Assembly (NCBI GenBank): GCA_017979445.1
Contig: CM030711.1
Span: 14,338,922-14,402,921, forward strand
Source of the DNA: Akebia trifoliata
Taxonomy: Eukaryota > Streptophyta > Magnoliopsida > Ranunculales > Lardizabalaceae
Direction of reading: 5' to 3'
Length of the DNA: 64,000 bases
Part shown: one piece after another, positions 48,146 through 58,360 of the stretch
How positions within the stretch are numbered: position 1 is the first letter of the stretch
Layout: the number at the start of each line of letters is the position of its first letter
The notes under the pieces: generated by a model
Databases searched by the model: none
Told to the model about the DNA's origin: nothing
The model's input: the letters and a program-made list of their open reading frames with translations, nothing else
Position numbers and translations under genes: made by a program

Positions 48146-50273
48146 GTAGCTTTCTTGTCTTCGTAGTTCCTCTTAATATTCATTGATTGCAGCTTATCTG
48201 TGTAATGTTTGATTCTGCTACTGTTTATCAGATTCTTGTTACTATGTTCTATTTCGGTTGTTTTCTTTTGAAAATCTATTGGAATATGTATGTTTCGTGG
48301 AGTTTGATAGAAATGCTTACAGAACATAGTGTTCGTGCTCGTGATTCCGAATACATTTTCTATGGATCTCAATGCATGAGTTAAAGATCTGGCAGTAGTT
48401 CTTTTCACTCTTGCGACTAACAAAGCTCTTTGATGTTTGAAATTAGTGTTGAGCCTGATCGGATTTTTAGATAATTAAATTTGTTTCTGCACTTCAGTGG
48501 TAATCGAAGTAAAGTTTCGGGTGTTTTCTTTGGAAAATTGATTTGTCTGTATGTGGAACTTGTTAGAAATTCTTACACATCCTAGTGTTCATGTTGTTTT
48601 TGTTATGTAATTCGTGATTCTGAGTCGATTTTAAGGGATCTTGATGCATGAGTTGAAGATCTGGCTGTATTTGTTTTAAAGTTTTGTGATGAACAAAGCT
48701 CTTTGAAGTTTGAACTTAGTGTTGAACCTGTTAGGAAATTCATATAACTAAATTTTATTTGTTTTCTGCAGTTCCATGTCAATCGAAGTAAAGTTTTGGT
48801 TGTTTTCTTTGGAAAATGGATTGAAGTCAGTATGTTATGTGGAGTTTGATAGGAATACTTGCACATCCTAGTGTTCATGCTGGTTTTGTTATGTAATTCG
48901 TGATTCTGATTCGATTTTTGTGAATTTCGATGCACGTGTTGAAAATCTGGCAGTACTTATTTTTACTCTTGCGATAAACAAATTTCTTTGATGTTTGAAC
49001 TTAGTATTCGGAAATTAGATAATCACATCTGTGTTGATCAGTAAAGCTAATGTGAAAGTTGATGGTCGCTTTGACTAGGTGAGGATGAAGTTCTACAATC
49101 CTCTTTAAGCTAGATCTATCTCCACCAGTTAATGATTCGGAACTTTTTCAGCTAATTCTCCTTCAATTTAGTTATTTTGCCTGAGAACATTGTCTCGAAT
49201 TGGCAGGAATCAAAGCTGGAAGATCAGATTATATTTTCTGATATTCTGGACTAGTTTTGAGTTCTAGGGTTTACGATCCTTTTCTTTAATATGATTTTCT
49301 ACTTTGAAAGTTTATCGACGAATGCTTTAGATACTCAAAGATCTGATCTTTTTCTGGTTCTACCCCATGAATGCTTGATTCAGAAGGCTAGTGAGTTGCC
49401 TTAATTTTCTCCATTTCGATTGATCTGTTAGATCTGATTCTTTTTTTCTTCGAAGTAGATCTTTGTTTATCGCCCTTCTTATTATTGTTCTTGATTACTG
49501 TAAATGATGTTTATCTTGCAATAACTGACTTTTAATGTGTTCTTTTCCCTACATTTGCTTATGAAAGGATACAATTCGAGATTTTTATGGTGTTGGTGTC
49601 CCCAAGGAACATTGAAATTATGCTCAAGAATATTTTCATGGGAATCTGGAGGACCATTTCAAGTCGGTTATTTGGTACTTCGGTTTGTTTTCTGATCCGG
49701 CTACTTGGATTTTCTTTCACTTTGAAATTGAACATTTATTAGCTAACATGTACAGCAGAATTAGTCACAGATAGTGATATATGAATTCATTATTGAATTT
49801 GAATTTGAATTTGTTGTTTTTAGGATTCTATTTGTTGTTCCTTTTACTTTCTTCTTTGGGAATATTGACTTTCAATAAAGCGATATTGTGCTGATATTCT
49901 CTACTGATCTCCTATCAGTTTGGCTAAATTTCAAAATGAAGCAAACTTTAAAAGTTAGAACCATTCCATTCTCTGGAATATCTTTTGCCTTTGTCCGATA
50001 AACTACCTTATTCATACTTGAGTGCATCTGTGGTTCAGATATGCTAGACAATATTGTTCAAACTCCGCACTCAAGTATTGTCTTTTTATGGATGGTAATG
50101 TGATTATCTGTGTGGAAATTGAAAAATAAAGGAAAATTTTCTTTGCTTTTTATTTTTCCATACTCATGGATATCCAGAAAATGCAGCAAGACAAATCCCT
50201 TACCAGCTCAGCTGCACCATGAATTAGTCCTTCATATATTAATTCATCTGCTTGGGTCATGTTTTCTGTGCAG
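48146..50273 (+). other. SAMS leader intron, 2.1 kb, with three tandem imperfect repeats
   Basis: Runs from GTAGCT at 48146 to TTTTCTGTGCAG at 50273. Three units of about 265-280 bp start near 48257, 48521 and 48800. Each contains TTGTTTTCTTTGGAAAAT-like text, GTGGA(G/A)TTTGATAG, CATCCTAGTGTTCATG, TAATTCGTGATTC and GATGCATGAGTTGAAGATCTGG. A long leader intron before the single coding exon is a common layout in plant SAMS genes. Open frames within it are not coding. Confidence 0.75.
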
Positions 50274-50274
50274 C

Positions 50275-50316
50275 ATGAGAGAATGGATACTTTCCTATTC
50301 ACTTCTGAATCTGTGA
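50275..50316 (+). promoter_or_regulatory. Possible overlapping upstream ORF at the SAMS splice junction
   Basis: If the intron ends at 50273, the mature leader contains ATG at 50275, 8 nt before the SAMS start and out of frame. It reads [13 protein letters not shown] and stops at 50316, overlapping the coding start. The joined context would be CAGCATGA (A at -3). Use of the later AG at 50279-50280 as acceptor would remove it. Confidence 0.4.
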
Positions 50317-51488
50317 ATGAGGGTCACCCAGACAAATTGTGTGATCAGATCTCTGATGCGGTGCTTGATGCCTGCTTAGAACAGGACCCTGACAGCAAGG
50401 TAGCTTGTGAGACCTGCACCAAAACCAACATGGTAATGGTATTTGGAGAGATCACAACCAAGGCCAATATCAACTATGAGAAGATTGTGCGTAACACCTG
50501 TCGTGCTATTGGATTTGTATCTGAGGACGTAGGTCTTGATGCCAATAGCTGCAAGGTTTTGGTCAATATTGAGCAGCAGAGCCCTGATATTGCCCAAGGT
50601 GTGCATGGCCACTTCACCAAGCGCCCTGAAGAGATTGGTGCTGGTGACCAGGGTCACATGTTTGGTTATGCTACTGATGAGACTCCTGAGTTGATGCCCC
50701 TCAGTCACGTCCTTGCCACTAAGCTTGGTTTCCGCCTCACTGAGGTCCGCAAGAATGGCACATGTCCCTGGATAAGGCCTGATGGGAAGACCCAAGTCAC
50801 TGTTGAGTACCAAAATGACAATGGGGCCATGGTTCCCATCCGTGTCCACACTGTTCTCATCTCAACCCAGCATGATGAGACTGTAACTAATGATGAGATT
50901 GCTGCCGACCTCAAGGAACACGTCATCAAGCCTGTTATACCCGAGAAATACCTCGATGAGAAGACTATATTCCATCTGAACCCATCTGGTCGTTTTGTTA
51001 TTGGTGGCCCTCATGGTGATGCCGGTCTCACTGGACGTAAGATCATTGTTGATACCTATGGTGGTTGGGGAGCCCATGGTGGTGGTGCCTTCTCTGGGAA
51101 GGACCCCACTAAGGTAGACAGGAGTGGAGCCTACCTTGTTAGGCAAGCTGCCAAGAGTATTGTTGCTGGTGGGCTTGCTCGTCGGTGCATTGTGCAGGTT
51201 TCCTATGCAATTGGTGTTCCTGAACCCTTATCAGTGTTTGTGGACACATATGGTACTGGAAAGATCCCTGACAAGGAGATCCTCAAGATTGTGAAGGAGA
51301 ACTTCGACTTCAGGCCAGGGATGATCATTATTGACCTTGACTTGAAGAGGGGTGGCAATGGGAGGTTCTTGAAGACAGCAGCCTATGGTCACTTTGGCAG
51401 GGATGACCCCGACTTCACGTGGGAGATTGTGAAGCCTCTCAAGTGGGAGAAGCACCAAGGATATATCAATGGGTTTTTTAATCCCTGA
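50283..51488 (+). CDS. SAMS: S-adenosylmethionine synthetase (methionine adenosyltransferase)
   Basis: Makes S-adenosylmethionine, phosphate and diphosphate from methionine and ATP in the cytosol; the product feeds methylation, ethylene and polyamine synthesis. The single exon encodes 401 residues beginning [18 protein letters not shown]. Landmarks are GHPDK (14-18), signature 1 [15 protein letters not shown] (119-133), KTQVTVEY (169-176), [13 protein letters not shown] (231-243) and signature 2 GGGAFSGKD (266-274), with no break. The start at 50283 matches the usual plant N-terminus and has a good context (AGAATGG); the longer frame from 50259 begins within the intron. Typical plant enzymes are 390-394 residues ending near WEKPQA; here the end is [14 protein letters not shown], about eight residues longer. 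GC content is well above the surroundings. This is the only gene here that looks functional. Confidence 0.97.
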   Translation: MDTFLFTSESVNEGHPDKLCDQISDAVLDACLEQDPDSKVACETCTKTNMVMVFGEITTKANINYEKIVRNTCRAIGFVSEDVGLDANSCKVLVNIEQQSPDIAQGVHGHFTKRPEEIGAGDQGHMFGYATDETPELMPLSHVLATKLGFRLTEVRKNGTCPWIRPDGKTQVTVEYQNDNGAMVPIRVHTVLISTQHDETVTNDEIAADLKEHVIKPVIPEKYLDEKTIFHLNPSGRFVIGGPHGDAGLTGRKIIVDTYGGWGAHGGGAFSGKDPTKVDRSGAYLVRQAAKSIVAGGLARRCIVQVSYAIGVPEPLSVFVDTYGTGKIPDKEILKIVKENFDFRPGMIIIDLDLKRGGNGRFLKTAAYGHFGRDDPDFTWEIVKPLKWEKHQGYINGFFNP

Positions 51489-51780
51489 TATTCCCTGCAG
51501 TAGCTAATATAGGCTACCCATAAATAATTCCCTTGCATCTTGTCCTGTTGTCTAACACATAGTATATACTGTCTTGTGCGTGTGGCTGTGTTTGTTTTTC
51601 TTTTCTTGTTATACTGTTCTGGGTACTGGTTGTAATAGAAGAAAATTGATTTTTATATTTGTTAATGGAAGGAGAAAAAATTGTTCAAGAGAAGAACCAG
51701 GTCTCTGTGATCTTCTCTTCAGGGAAATAGCTTATTCAAAATGCTTTCCGATTTTAATTTTCAGCCATAAATGGTAAAAT
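51489..51780 (+). other. SAMS 3' UTR (end not defined)
   Basis: T-rich sequence after the TGA, including CTTGTCCTGTTGTC and TTGTAATAGAAGAAAA. No canonical AATAAA was found at a clear position; the limit is a guess bounded by the MITE at 51812. Confidence 0.45.
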
Positions 51781-51811
51781 ATGATATTTAAAGATGAATC
51801 AAGATCCATAG

Positions 51812-51988
51812 TGGTGTCCTGTTCCTATAGAATAATAGTATCTACGTGGCACATTGTAGTAGGAGTTTCAAAAACATTGGGCTCCTAACCAAGCTGTTTT
51901 TTAAGTTGCATGCCACCCGATGTGGTTAATCTCCAACTAAAATGTGCCATGTAGACACCCTATGTTATTATAGGAATGGGACATTCAC
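51812..51988. mobile_element. Short MITE downstream of SAMS
   Basis: Left side GTGTCCTGTTCCTATAGAAT...TATCTACGTGGCACAT pairs with right side complement GTGAATGTCCCATTCCTATA...GTCTACATGGCACAT, arms of about 50 bp around a 75-bp loop. Terminal bases are imperfect and no TSD is certain. Confidence 0.6.
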
Positions 51989-52252
51989 TCTGGATTGAGA
52001 CTCTTTTAGGATTTGAAGTCTGTACATTGCGCCGTGTGTTAGGGTTCACAGAATCTAATGGTAGTACTTAACAAGAAATTACCGTTAAAGTCTAACTAAT
52101 TCTGTTTTAGCCTTTTGAGCATAGTGAAACTGATGTGGTTCTTTGATTTTTCTCTGATTTAAGGTCTTCAAGTAAATTCGTGTCTGGTGGTTAATTTCTT
52201 AGTTATTGTTTAGTTGTATGTCTCTTCAAGTAAATTCGTGTGTGGTGGTTAA
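51989..52252. other. Short spacer with a 33-bp tandem duplication
   Basis: CTTCAAGTAAATTCGTGT.TGGTGGTTAATTTC occurs at about 52168 and 52223. No gene. Confidence 0.5.
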
Positions 52253-54100
52253 TTTCATGTGGATCGGCTAAGTACTAGTGATTGATGGATATCACTATAC
52301 TAGTACTCTCTTCTATGTTTGTTTTCCAAAATTAATTCATTTTATATTCTTTGCCAATATGTGGTTGCCGATCCCCTTTTATAGATGAAGGTTGAAGGCT
52401 TAGAATTATTTTTTTAGTTAGTTTATTATCCATCAAGGTCTCTTACTAATCTTAAAGAATATTAACTATTTTAACGATATTAGGATTTTTTTATTTTGAT
52501 ACATTTTTATATATAAAATCCTTGTGCATTTAAACCATAAAATCGTGAAGTCAATGGGCCACACAATATAAAGTTCTAACATTCTCTCACTTGACCAATT
52601 AAACCAATTATGCTAATAGTGAATTTCAAAACATTTTGAAAAAGACTCAATTTTAAGATTCTATAAATAAAACATTTTACACGTGAACATGAATTTTAAA
52701 ATCATCAATATTCTCAATATTTAATTAAATTATTTAATATCATATTTCGATTACATATTAATGTGAGTCATGACAGTTGTATGTTTTTTTTTAGGGTAAA
52801 AGGGGGTTAGGCTGACCCCCAGACTAGATATATTAAATTAAAGGGACCATTACATTCTGTAGTAAATATTTCCTCTCGCATCCTTACTAATTAACTTATC
52901 AATCACTCTAGTTAGGGGTAGGGAAAATTCAATCATCATCACTTCATTCCAATGGGAAGCCAAAAAATCAGCCACTCTATTTGTTTCCTTAAAGCAAAAA
53001 GAGAAAGTACAAGTCTTAAACAGGGTTCTTAGTCTTTGAATTTCTTCCACTAACCTACGCACATACCATGGGCTTTGAAAAGAACCTTGGATGCATCCAA
53101 TAGCTATTGAGGAGTCAGCAGCAACCTCAACATTGTCAATGTTCATCTTCATGGCCATAATCGGCCCCTTTTGGATTGCTTCCAACTCGTAATAGATTAC
53201 CGATTTACCTTGACAACCTTCTGAAAGTAACCTTACCTCATTGCCTTGATCGTCCCTAATTATAGCTCCATGCCCCCCAAGCTACCTTTTAGGGAACCAT
53301 CTGTATTGAGTTTAAAGAAGTTGGAGGTTGGCCTTGTCCACATGCATCTCACGGGAGGTCTATGTACGAACGAGGGGTCTAAACCCCAAGCTTCAGAGAA
53401 TTTTCTATTGGCGTCAATATCTTCCACTTGATAATCGAAGAGCCCAAACCTGAGTCTTATATCATTAATAATGGAAAATACACATCTTCCTTAGGCCTCG
53501 AGGTATTGTTCAAGATCCTTTCACACCGCTCACGCCAGACATGATAGATGAAGGTGGCAAAAACAACTCTTCTAACATGGTTGATCCACTTATTATTCTT
53601 CAAGGCTTTGGCTAACCAAGGAATTTCAGTAGCCTAGGACCCTATTGTTGTTGATAGCATCATCTTCCTTTTCAATTTTTTTCAAATAGTAACTCTATAG
53701 TGACATTCGACAAATAGGTGAGCCACATTTTCAGGATTAACTTGGTAAAAGGCGCAATTAGAGGCATTTAACTATGCCACATTTTCACCATCAATATATT
53801 TTCTAATATAGCTTTTAGTTGTGCCCACGTTATTTGTCTTGTCAAGACATTTCATGTACTACTTCAATTAAAACAAAATATACATAATATAAATGGAAAC
53901 AGGAAATAAGCATAAAAATTTTTTATTTAGTATTAATGTTAATGTCAATTACATAACCACTTCAAAGTAATCTATTTCAAATACATAAAAGATTTCCCCA
54001 AAAGACTAAACCTAATAACATGTTCTTTGTAAGCTTTTGGTGATAATCCCTTTTGTTAATAGATCATCTAAGTGAAGAACAGTTGGCCCAATTTTTTTAG
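52253..54100 (-). mobile_element. 3' end of a copia element with a truncated LTR, interrupted by a LINE
   Basis: The LTR part (52253-52581) matches the outer 330 bp of 9731-10314. On the minus strand it is preceded by GGTCAAGTGAGAGAA (52596-52582), a typical copia polypurine tract. Further upstream, beyond the LINE, 54070-53990 reads LDDLLTKGIITKSLQ, the end of copia RNase H (AD.LTKGL...). The element is cut at about 54100 by gypsy gag sequence, and its LTR lacks the inner 250 bp. Confidence 0.75.
52784..53830 (-). pseudogene. LINE (L1-type) 3' fragment: zf-RVT and RNase H
   Basis: Poly(T) at 52784-52792 marks the tail of a minus-strand LINE. RNase H-like text (52850-53185) reads AADSSIAIGCIQG, PWYVRRLVEEIQRLR, CFKETNRVADFLASHWN, as in plant RVT_3 domains; the catalytic Asp region is AADSS. 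Upstream, 53640-53520 gives NNKWINHVRRVVFATFIYHV and WRERCERI, a zf-RVT pattern, and 53740-53700 has AHLFVECHY. Stops and frame changes are present. A TSD was not found. Confidence 0.75.
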
Positions 54101-54104
54101 AGAA

Positions 54105-54745
54105 CCCTTACAAGATCTGCCTTACGTTGGCTAATATCACTAAACTCTCTTTAGTAAGAACATGGCATGAATTGATGGAGGAGTTTATTGGTCGATACTC
54201 ATTCAATACAGATATCAAACTCACAAGAAGAGATTTAAAAACGACTAAGTAGAAGCCCGGGAATACTTTTACTGAGTTCCTTGCTCGATAGAGAACTAAA
54301 ACCGCTTAATTATGGGACCAACCTCAGGAAAAAGAACAAGTCAAGATCATCTTTAAGAATCTCACTCCAAACTAGGCTAACTACTGAATGTCTTAATACC
54401 TTCCTACTTTTAAGTCCCTCCTTGAGGCTGGAAACCAAGTTGAAGATGCCTACTCTTCAGGATTTTTTGGTAAATCATTTAAATCAAAACCCAAAAATTT
54501 AAATCTAGTGTCAATTCCTTAAGCAGCTAACACCTCTTTCATCCTAGTTCCTCAAGCCACTCAGTCGTCACAAGTCAAACTTAGAAAATAATTCTCCAAT
54601 CTTGGAATGTCTCTTAGTGTTGTCTATCAAAAATTGATGAAAAGGAGATTGTTGACACCATAATAACCTAAGCCTTTGTCCAATCCTCTCCCTCAAAACT
54701 TGGACAACGGACAATTCTGTGAATTCCATCAGATGTCCAACCATG
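54105..54745 (+). pseudogene. Tat-type gag, first part, split by a large LTR insertion
   Basis: Frames read TLTRSALRWLISLNSL, WHELMEEFIGRYSFNTDIKL, TRRDLKTTK, NTFTEFLAR, FKNLTPN (54105-54375), then GMSLSVVYQKLMKRRLLTP and NPLPQNLDNGQFCEFHQMSN (54600-54740). The last Cys and His begin a CX2HX4HX4C box that is completed at 61679, beyond the inserted LTR. Several TAG/TGA stops fall on expected Gln/Trp codons. Confidence 0.8.
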
Positions 54746-56749
54746 TGAAATCACCTCGACTCTTTTTTCATTAAATGGTAGATAAGGGACAAATTAGTAA
54801 ATTAGGGATTTTTTAAAAATATGGAGTTGCCGCCTAGTTTAGGTTTAAGAACCATAAATAACTCCAAATGGATATGGATTGATCAACGGATTAGAGAAAT
54901 GGGTAGAGGGTCAGGTTACGGGTTTCGGAAGGTGTTAGGCACCAAATCCACCCGATCGTGATGATTGGTCTCTACTATGATTCAAACCATCCCAGGGTCA
55001 ACAGGTAAAAACTAAAGTCAAGCTAGGGTCCCATCATCATCAGATTATACCAAATATGCTAAACGACTCTTACGACCAATATTTTCTCAAATATCATATA
55101 ATTTCTCGAATTCCGCATAAAAATGAAAATATTTGAAAAAACGTCACTTCCAACCTATGCTCCAAAATTCACGTGGCCATATTCCGATTACAAATTCAAA
55201 TGTGCCAATATTTCCATAATTAATTAAAACAAGAATTTATGAAAATTTTCTAAATTAGAAAATTTTGAACATGAAATTTCTAATTTGATAATTCATAGAG
55301 TATCTAAATTAAAATTTTAAAACTTCCTAAATTGGGAATTTATGAAAATATGAGAATTTCCCATTAAAAATAAACTTTCCAAAATAAAATTTTTCAAATA
55401 TAATGTCCCAATTAGAAATTTGTAAAAAGGTTTTTCAAATTAGAGAATTATCAATATGGGATTTCCCAAATTAGCAAGCTATGCTTTTTTCAAGAATCCA
55501 TTTTTACCACGTGAATTCCTCGAATTCCGCATAGTGGAATCCCACGTTTAGTAATGGCACAAAAAAAAGTGAATTGATTCGGTCGCACTTTAGAAGAAAA
55601 AACAAATCAATTTTTTGGCCACATGCACACAAATCAGCGAGTCGACTCATCGACGGCATTTTGAAACGTAAAAAAAAGTTTCCACCTCCTTATGTCCACA
55701 AAATCAGTGAGTCAACTCACATGACAAAATAAATTGTTGAATAATAAAAAATTGGGAACGCGTTGTAAATCATCGAATCAACTATTCACATGTATGTGCA
55801 AAGCTCTCGAATAATAAAAAAGAACACATTGCCCATCATCAAATCGACTATTTACACATATAAAAAAAAAAAGGATCACATGACAAATTATCGAATCAGA
55901 AAATATATGAATACGTGGCAAATCATCGAATCGAGAAAATCATAAATACAAGAAAAATCTTTGAATCAACCATTCGCACATAAATGCAAAATTTTCGAAT
56001 AAAAAAACAAGAGTACGTGGAAAATCAGTGAATTGTCAATTCATACATGTATGCAAAATTTTCGAATCAAAAACTTATAAATGCATGGCGAATCAATGAA
56101 TCAATCATTTGCATATGAATACAAATTCTTTAATAATAAAATAAAAATAAAAATAAAAAAAACGAAGGATATGTGGCAAGCATTAGAAACACACCAATGG
56201 AGGTCGGATGATCGTCCACAAAGTAAGAACAAGAAGAGAAGGATAAACTATAATATGAAGATAAATGAAATAAAATTTAACTTACCTTTCACTACAACAA
56301 ATATGGCAATTAGGAACGGTTTATTACCGTTCCTAAGCCACTATGAAACGGCTTGCAGACCGTCTTTAATCGAGGCGTCGTTAATGAGGATAAACGGCTG
56401 AAAGCCATTCTGTATTTCATGATTTGGAACGGTTAAAAACTGTTCCAGATCTCTAAATTTGGAACGGCTTAAAACCCTTCCTAATCTACGTCTTTATATA
56501 ACAACACACAGTACCCCAAAAAGATTTGAGACATCGGATTTTATAGAACTGATGTCCTAGGTCTAAGACTTTAGACATCGGTTATAAACCGATATCTAAA
56601 ATTGTTATAAATTGATATCTAAAATTAAAATTTTTTTTTTTTCTATTTGCCTATTACCCACAATTACAATAGATCCAAATAAAGAACATCGAGGTTCTCT
56701 ATCACATTAATTTATACACAAAAAAAGTTCCAATGAGTCATAATTTACA

Positions 56750-56970
56750 AATCCAAAATTACAATGCATCGATAAACCATTCACAATCATTACACAAGCA
56801 CAAGTGCTTACAAGGAAGCAATGCTAGCACTCCCATCCCTCCCTATCTTCTTTAAGATCCCCACAATGCCCGCAACTACCAATAAAAGAATTCTTTCGTG
56901 TCAGCACATTGCATACTCTCACCATGAGCTTCCGCACCTTCAAAAGAGTGTTTGAAACAAGTGCTCCTGA
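56750..56970 (-). pseudogene. Captured BOI/SBP1-type RING E3 C-terminal fragment
   Basis: A frame at 56842-56762 reads GVLALLPCKHLCLCNDCEWFIDA, matching the second half of the C-terminal RING of plant S-RNase-binding/BOI-type E3 ligases (VLLLPCRHLCLCKDCE..LDACPVC). In another frame just upstream, SCGHCGDLKEDREG may hold the first metal pair. The last Cys pair is lost to a stop. Frameshifted and dead. Confidence 0.6.
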
Positions 56971-57267
56971 TCAACCAAAGATGATGCAGATAAGCTTCCA
57001 CTCTCAAAGATGATGCAAATAGTTGTCTAATCAATTATTTCACTATCTGTGGAACACAATAAATAGCTATTGTTTTACAAAGAATTATTGATGGAAGAAT
57101 GTGATTCATGTCAATATAGTTGGGATAGAGGTGGTGATGATTATATAGCAAAAATTGTCGTGGGTCATAATGGTGATGATGATGATGATGATATAGCAAA
57201 ATTTGTCACAGGTTATAATTACTAGCACAAATGTAGTAAAAAGTCATTTTCCCAAAATGTGACTCAC

Positions 57268-57322
57268 CTGAATTTCACTTTTATATGGATCCCAAATTTA
57301 TCAAAGTCCATGTCATGCTCAT
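57268..57322 (-). pseudogene. Captured SMC5 exon, downstream one
   Basis: 55 bp bounded by TATTTCAG| and |GTGAGTC, reading (D)EHDMDFDKFGIHIKVKF(R). Plant SMC5 has DEHD.DFDQFGI.IKVKFR immediately before the C-terminal ABC signature region. The split codon joins in frame with the exon at 57412-57511. Confidence 0.88.
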
Positions 57323-57411
57323 CTGAAATACATCATAAAAAACGAAATGAAAACCAGGGGAACTATTTTCGAAGTAAATTTGTTAACAGCCGTGGGAATG
57401 AAATTAAGTAC

Positions 57412-57511
57412 CGAATGAAATTTCTCCAGCAACAGCCATCTCTTGGAAGTTTCGATTGAATGTCTCGTTTATCTGAGCAACAAGGTTTCTCAAAGTTGGA
57501 AGCCAGTTTTC
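57412..57511 (-). pseudogene. Captured SMC5 exon, upstream one
   Basis: 100 bp bounded by GATTTTGCAG| and |GTACTTAA, reading ENWLPTLRNLVAQINETF and RNFQEMAVAGEISF. This is the part of SMC5 where the second coiled coil leads into the C-terminal head (LP.LR.LVA.INE.FS.NFQEMAVAGEV.LDEHD). SMC5 with SMC6 acts in DNA repair by sister-chromatid recombination. The two exons and intron in correct order show DNA-level capture. There is no stop within either exon. Confidence 0.9.
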
Positions 57512-57845
57512 CTGCAAAATCTCTTGGATCAGATTTTTTTTTTTCAAGCAATGACAACTAGTTTACAATTCTACAGATATATAAAAAGTATATGAATAAA
57601 CTTTTAGAATAATAAGGAGAGAGAAGACATAATGGAGAAAAGAAACAGTAGGAATAGCAGATACTACAATCACCAAAAAATTAAATATCTGTATTTTCAC
57701 CTTGTGAGAATCATCTTCTACCTGTGATTGTAAGATACAGAAGTGTATTGCAAAAAGCACTGGTGAATAAGAGAAGCTATTTTCCCAACATAGGGTGAAC
57801 TGGGAGGCCCTGGACATGAGCAAACAGGTGGACAAGCAGAGGAAG

Positions 57846-58010
57846 CTTAGTTGAGAGTTGAACATCCACCAATAATTTAGGGGATTTCAGGAGTTGCAAA
57901 TCCTGGGGTTCTGTAACCCACGTAGCTGAAGCGGAGTTGAGTCACAAGAGTTGCCACTTCAACTCCCTCAACCCCGCGGTACATTTCAGGATAAGAATTA
58001 TATTCTATTA
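57846..58010 (-). pseudogene. Unidentified exon-like block in CACTA B
   Basis: Relatively GC-rich. Minus-strand frames give EMYRGVEGVEVATLVTQLRF and SYVGYRTPGFATPE, or LLVDVQLSTKLPLLVHLF and AHVQGLPVHPMLGK further on (57890-57785). It looks like host coding DNA but I do not recognise the gene. Confidence 0.4.
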
Positions 58011-58119
58011 TGCACAATAAAAGGTTGATACAAATTCATAATACCAAAAGAAGAGACAAAAAAAAAAAAACAATATAAGCCTTTAATAAATATTTTCGAA
58101 ATAAAATTTTCTGGATTAA

Positions 58120-58360
58120 AAATCAACTAGAATCACGAATTAGATAACAAAACTAGCATGAATACTCGGATTTGTAATAATTTCTATCAAACTCCACAAA
58201 ACATACAGATTCCAACCAATTTACCAAAGATAACAACCTAAAGAGCATAATCAAAAATTACAACTGAAAACATCATAGACGAACAAGATGAGCTGAAAAC
58301 GATGAAGATTAAGAGGAACTACAAAGACGAGAACGTTGCATCTACCTGGAACTAGTGATG
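58120..58360 (-). pseudogene. Captured SAMS leader-exon/intron fragment
   Basis: On the minus strand ATCACTAGTTCCAG|GTAG matches the SAMS exon/donor at 48131-48149. It is followed by TTTGTAGTTCCTCTTAAT, TTGGTTGGAATCTGTATG, TGTGGAGTTTGATAGAAAT, TTCATGCTAGTTTTGTTAT and TAATTCGTGATTCT. All have counterparts in the SAMS intron (48150-48360 and the third repeat unit near 48800-48920). Divergence is visible, so the donor could be this gene long ago or a paralogue. Confidence 0.85.

Noticed and set aside
48136..48935. Small open frames in the SAMS leader region
   Set aside because: They lie in the intron, and their similarity to each other reflects the tandem repeat units, not protein conservation.
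50259..50282. Longer SAMS start (MFSVQHER...)
   Set aside because: These codons lie across the inferred intron acceptor (TGTGCAG at 50267-50273), and plant SAMS proteins begin [18 protein letters not shown].
50376..51458. Long minus-strand open frames opposite SAMS
   Set aside because: They mirror the codon-biased SAMS exon and have no recognisable motif.
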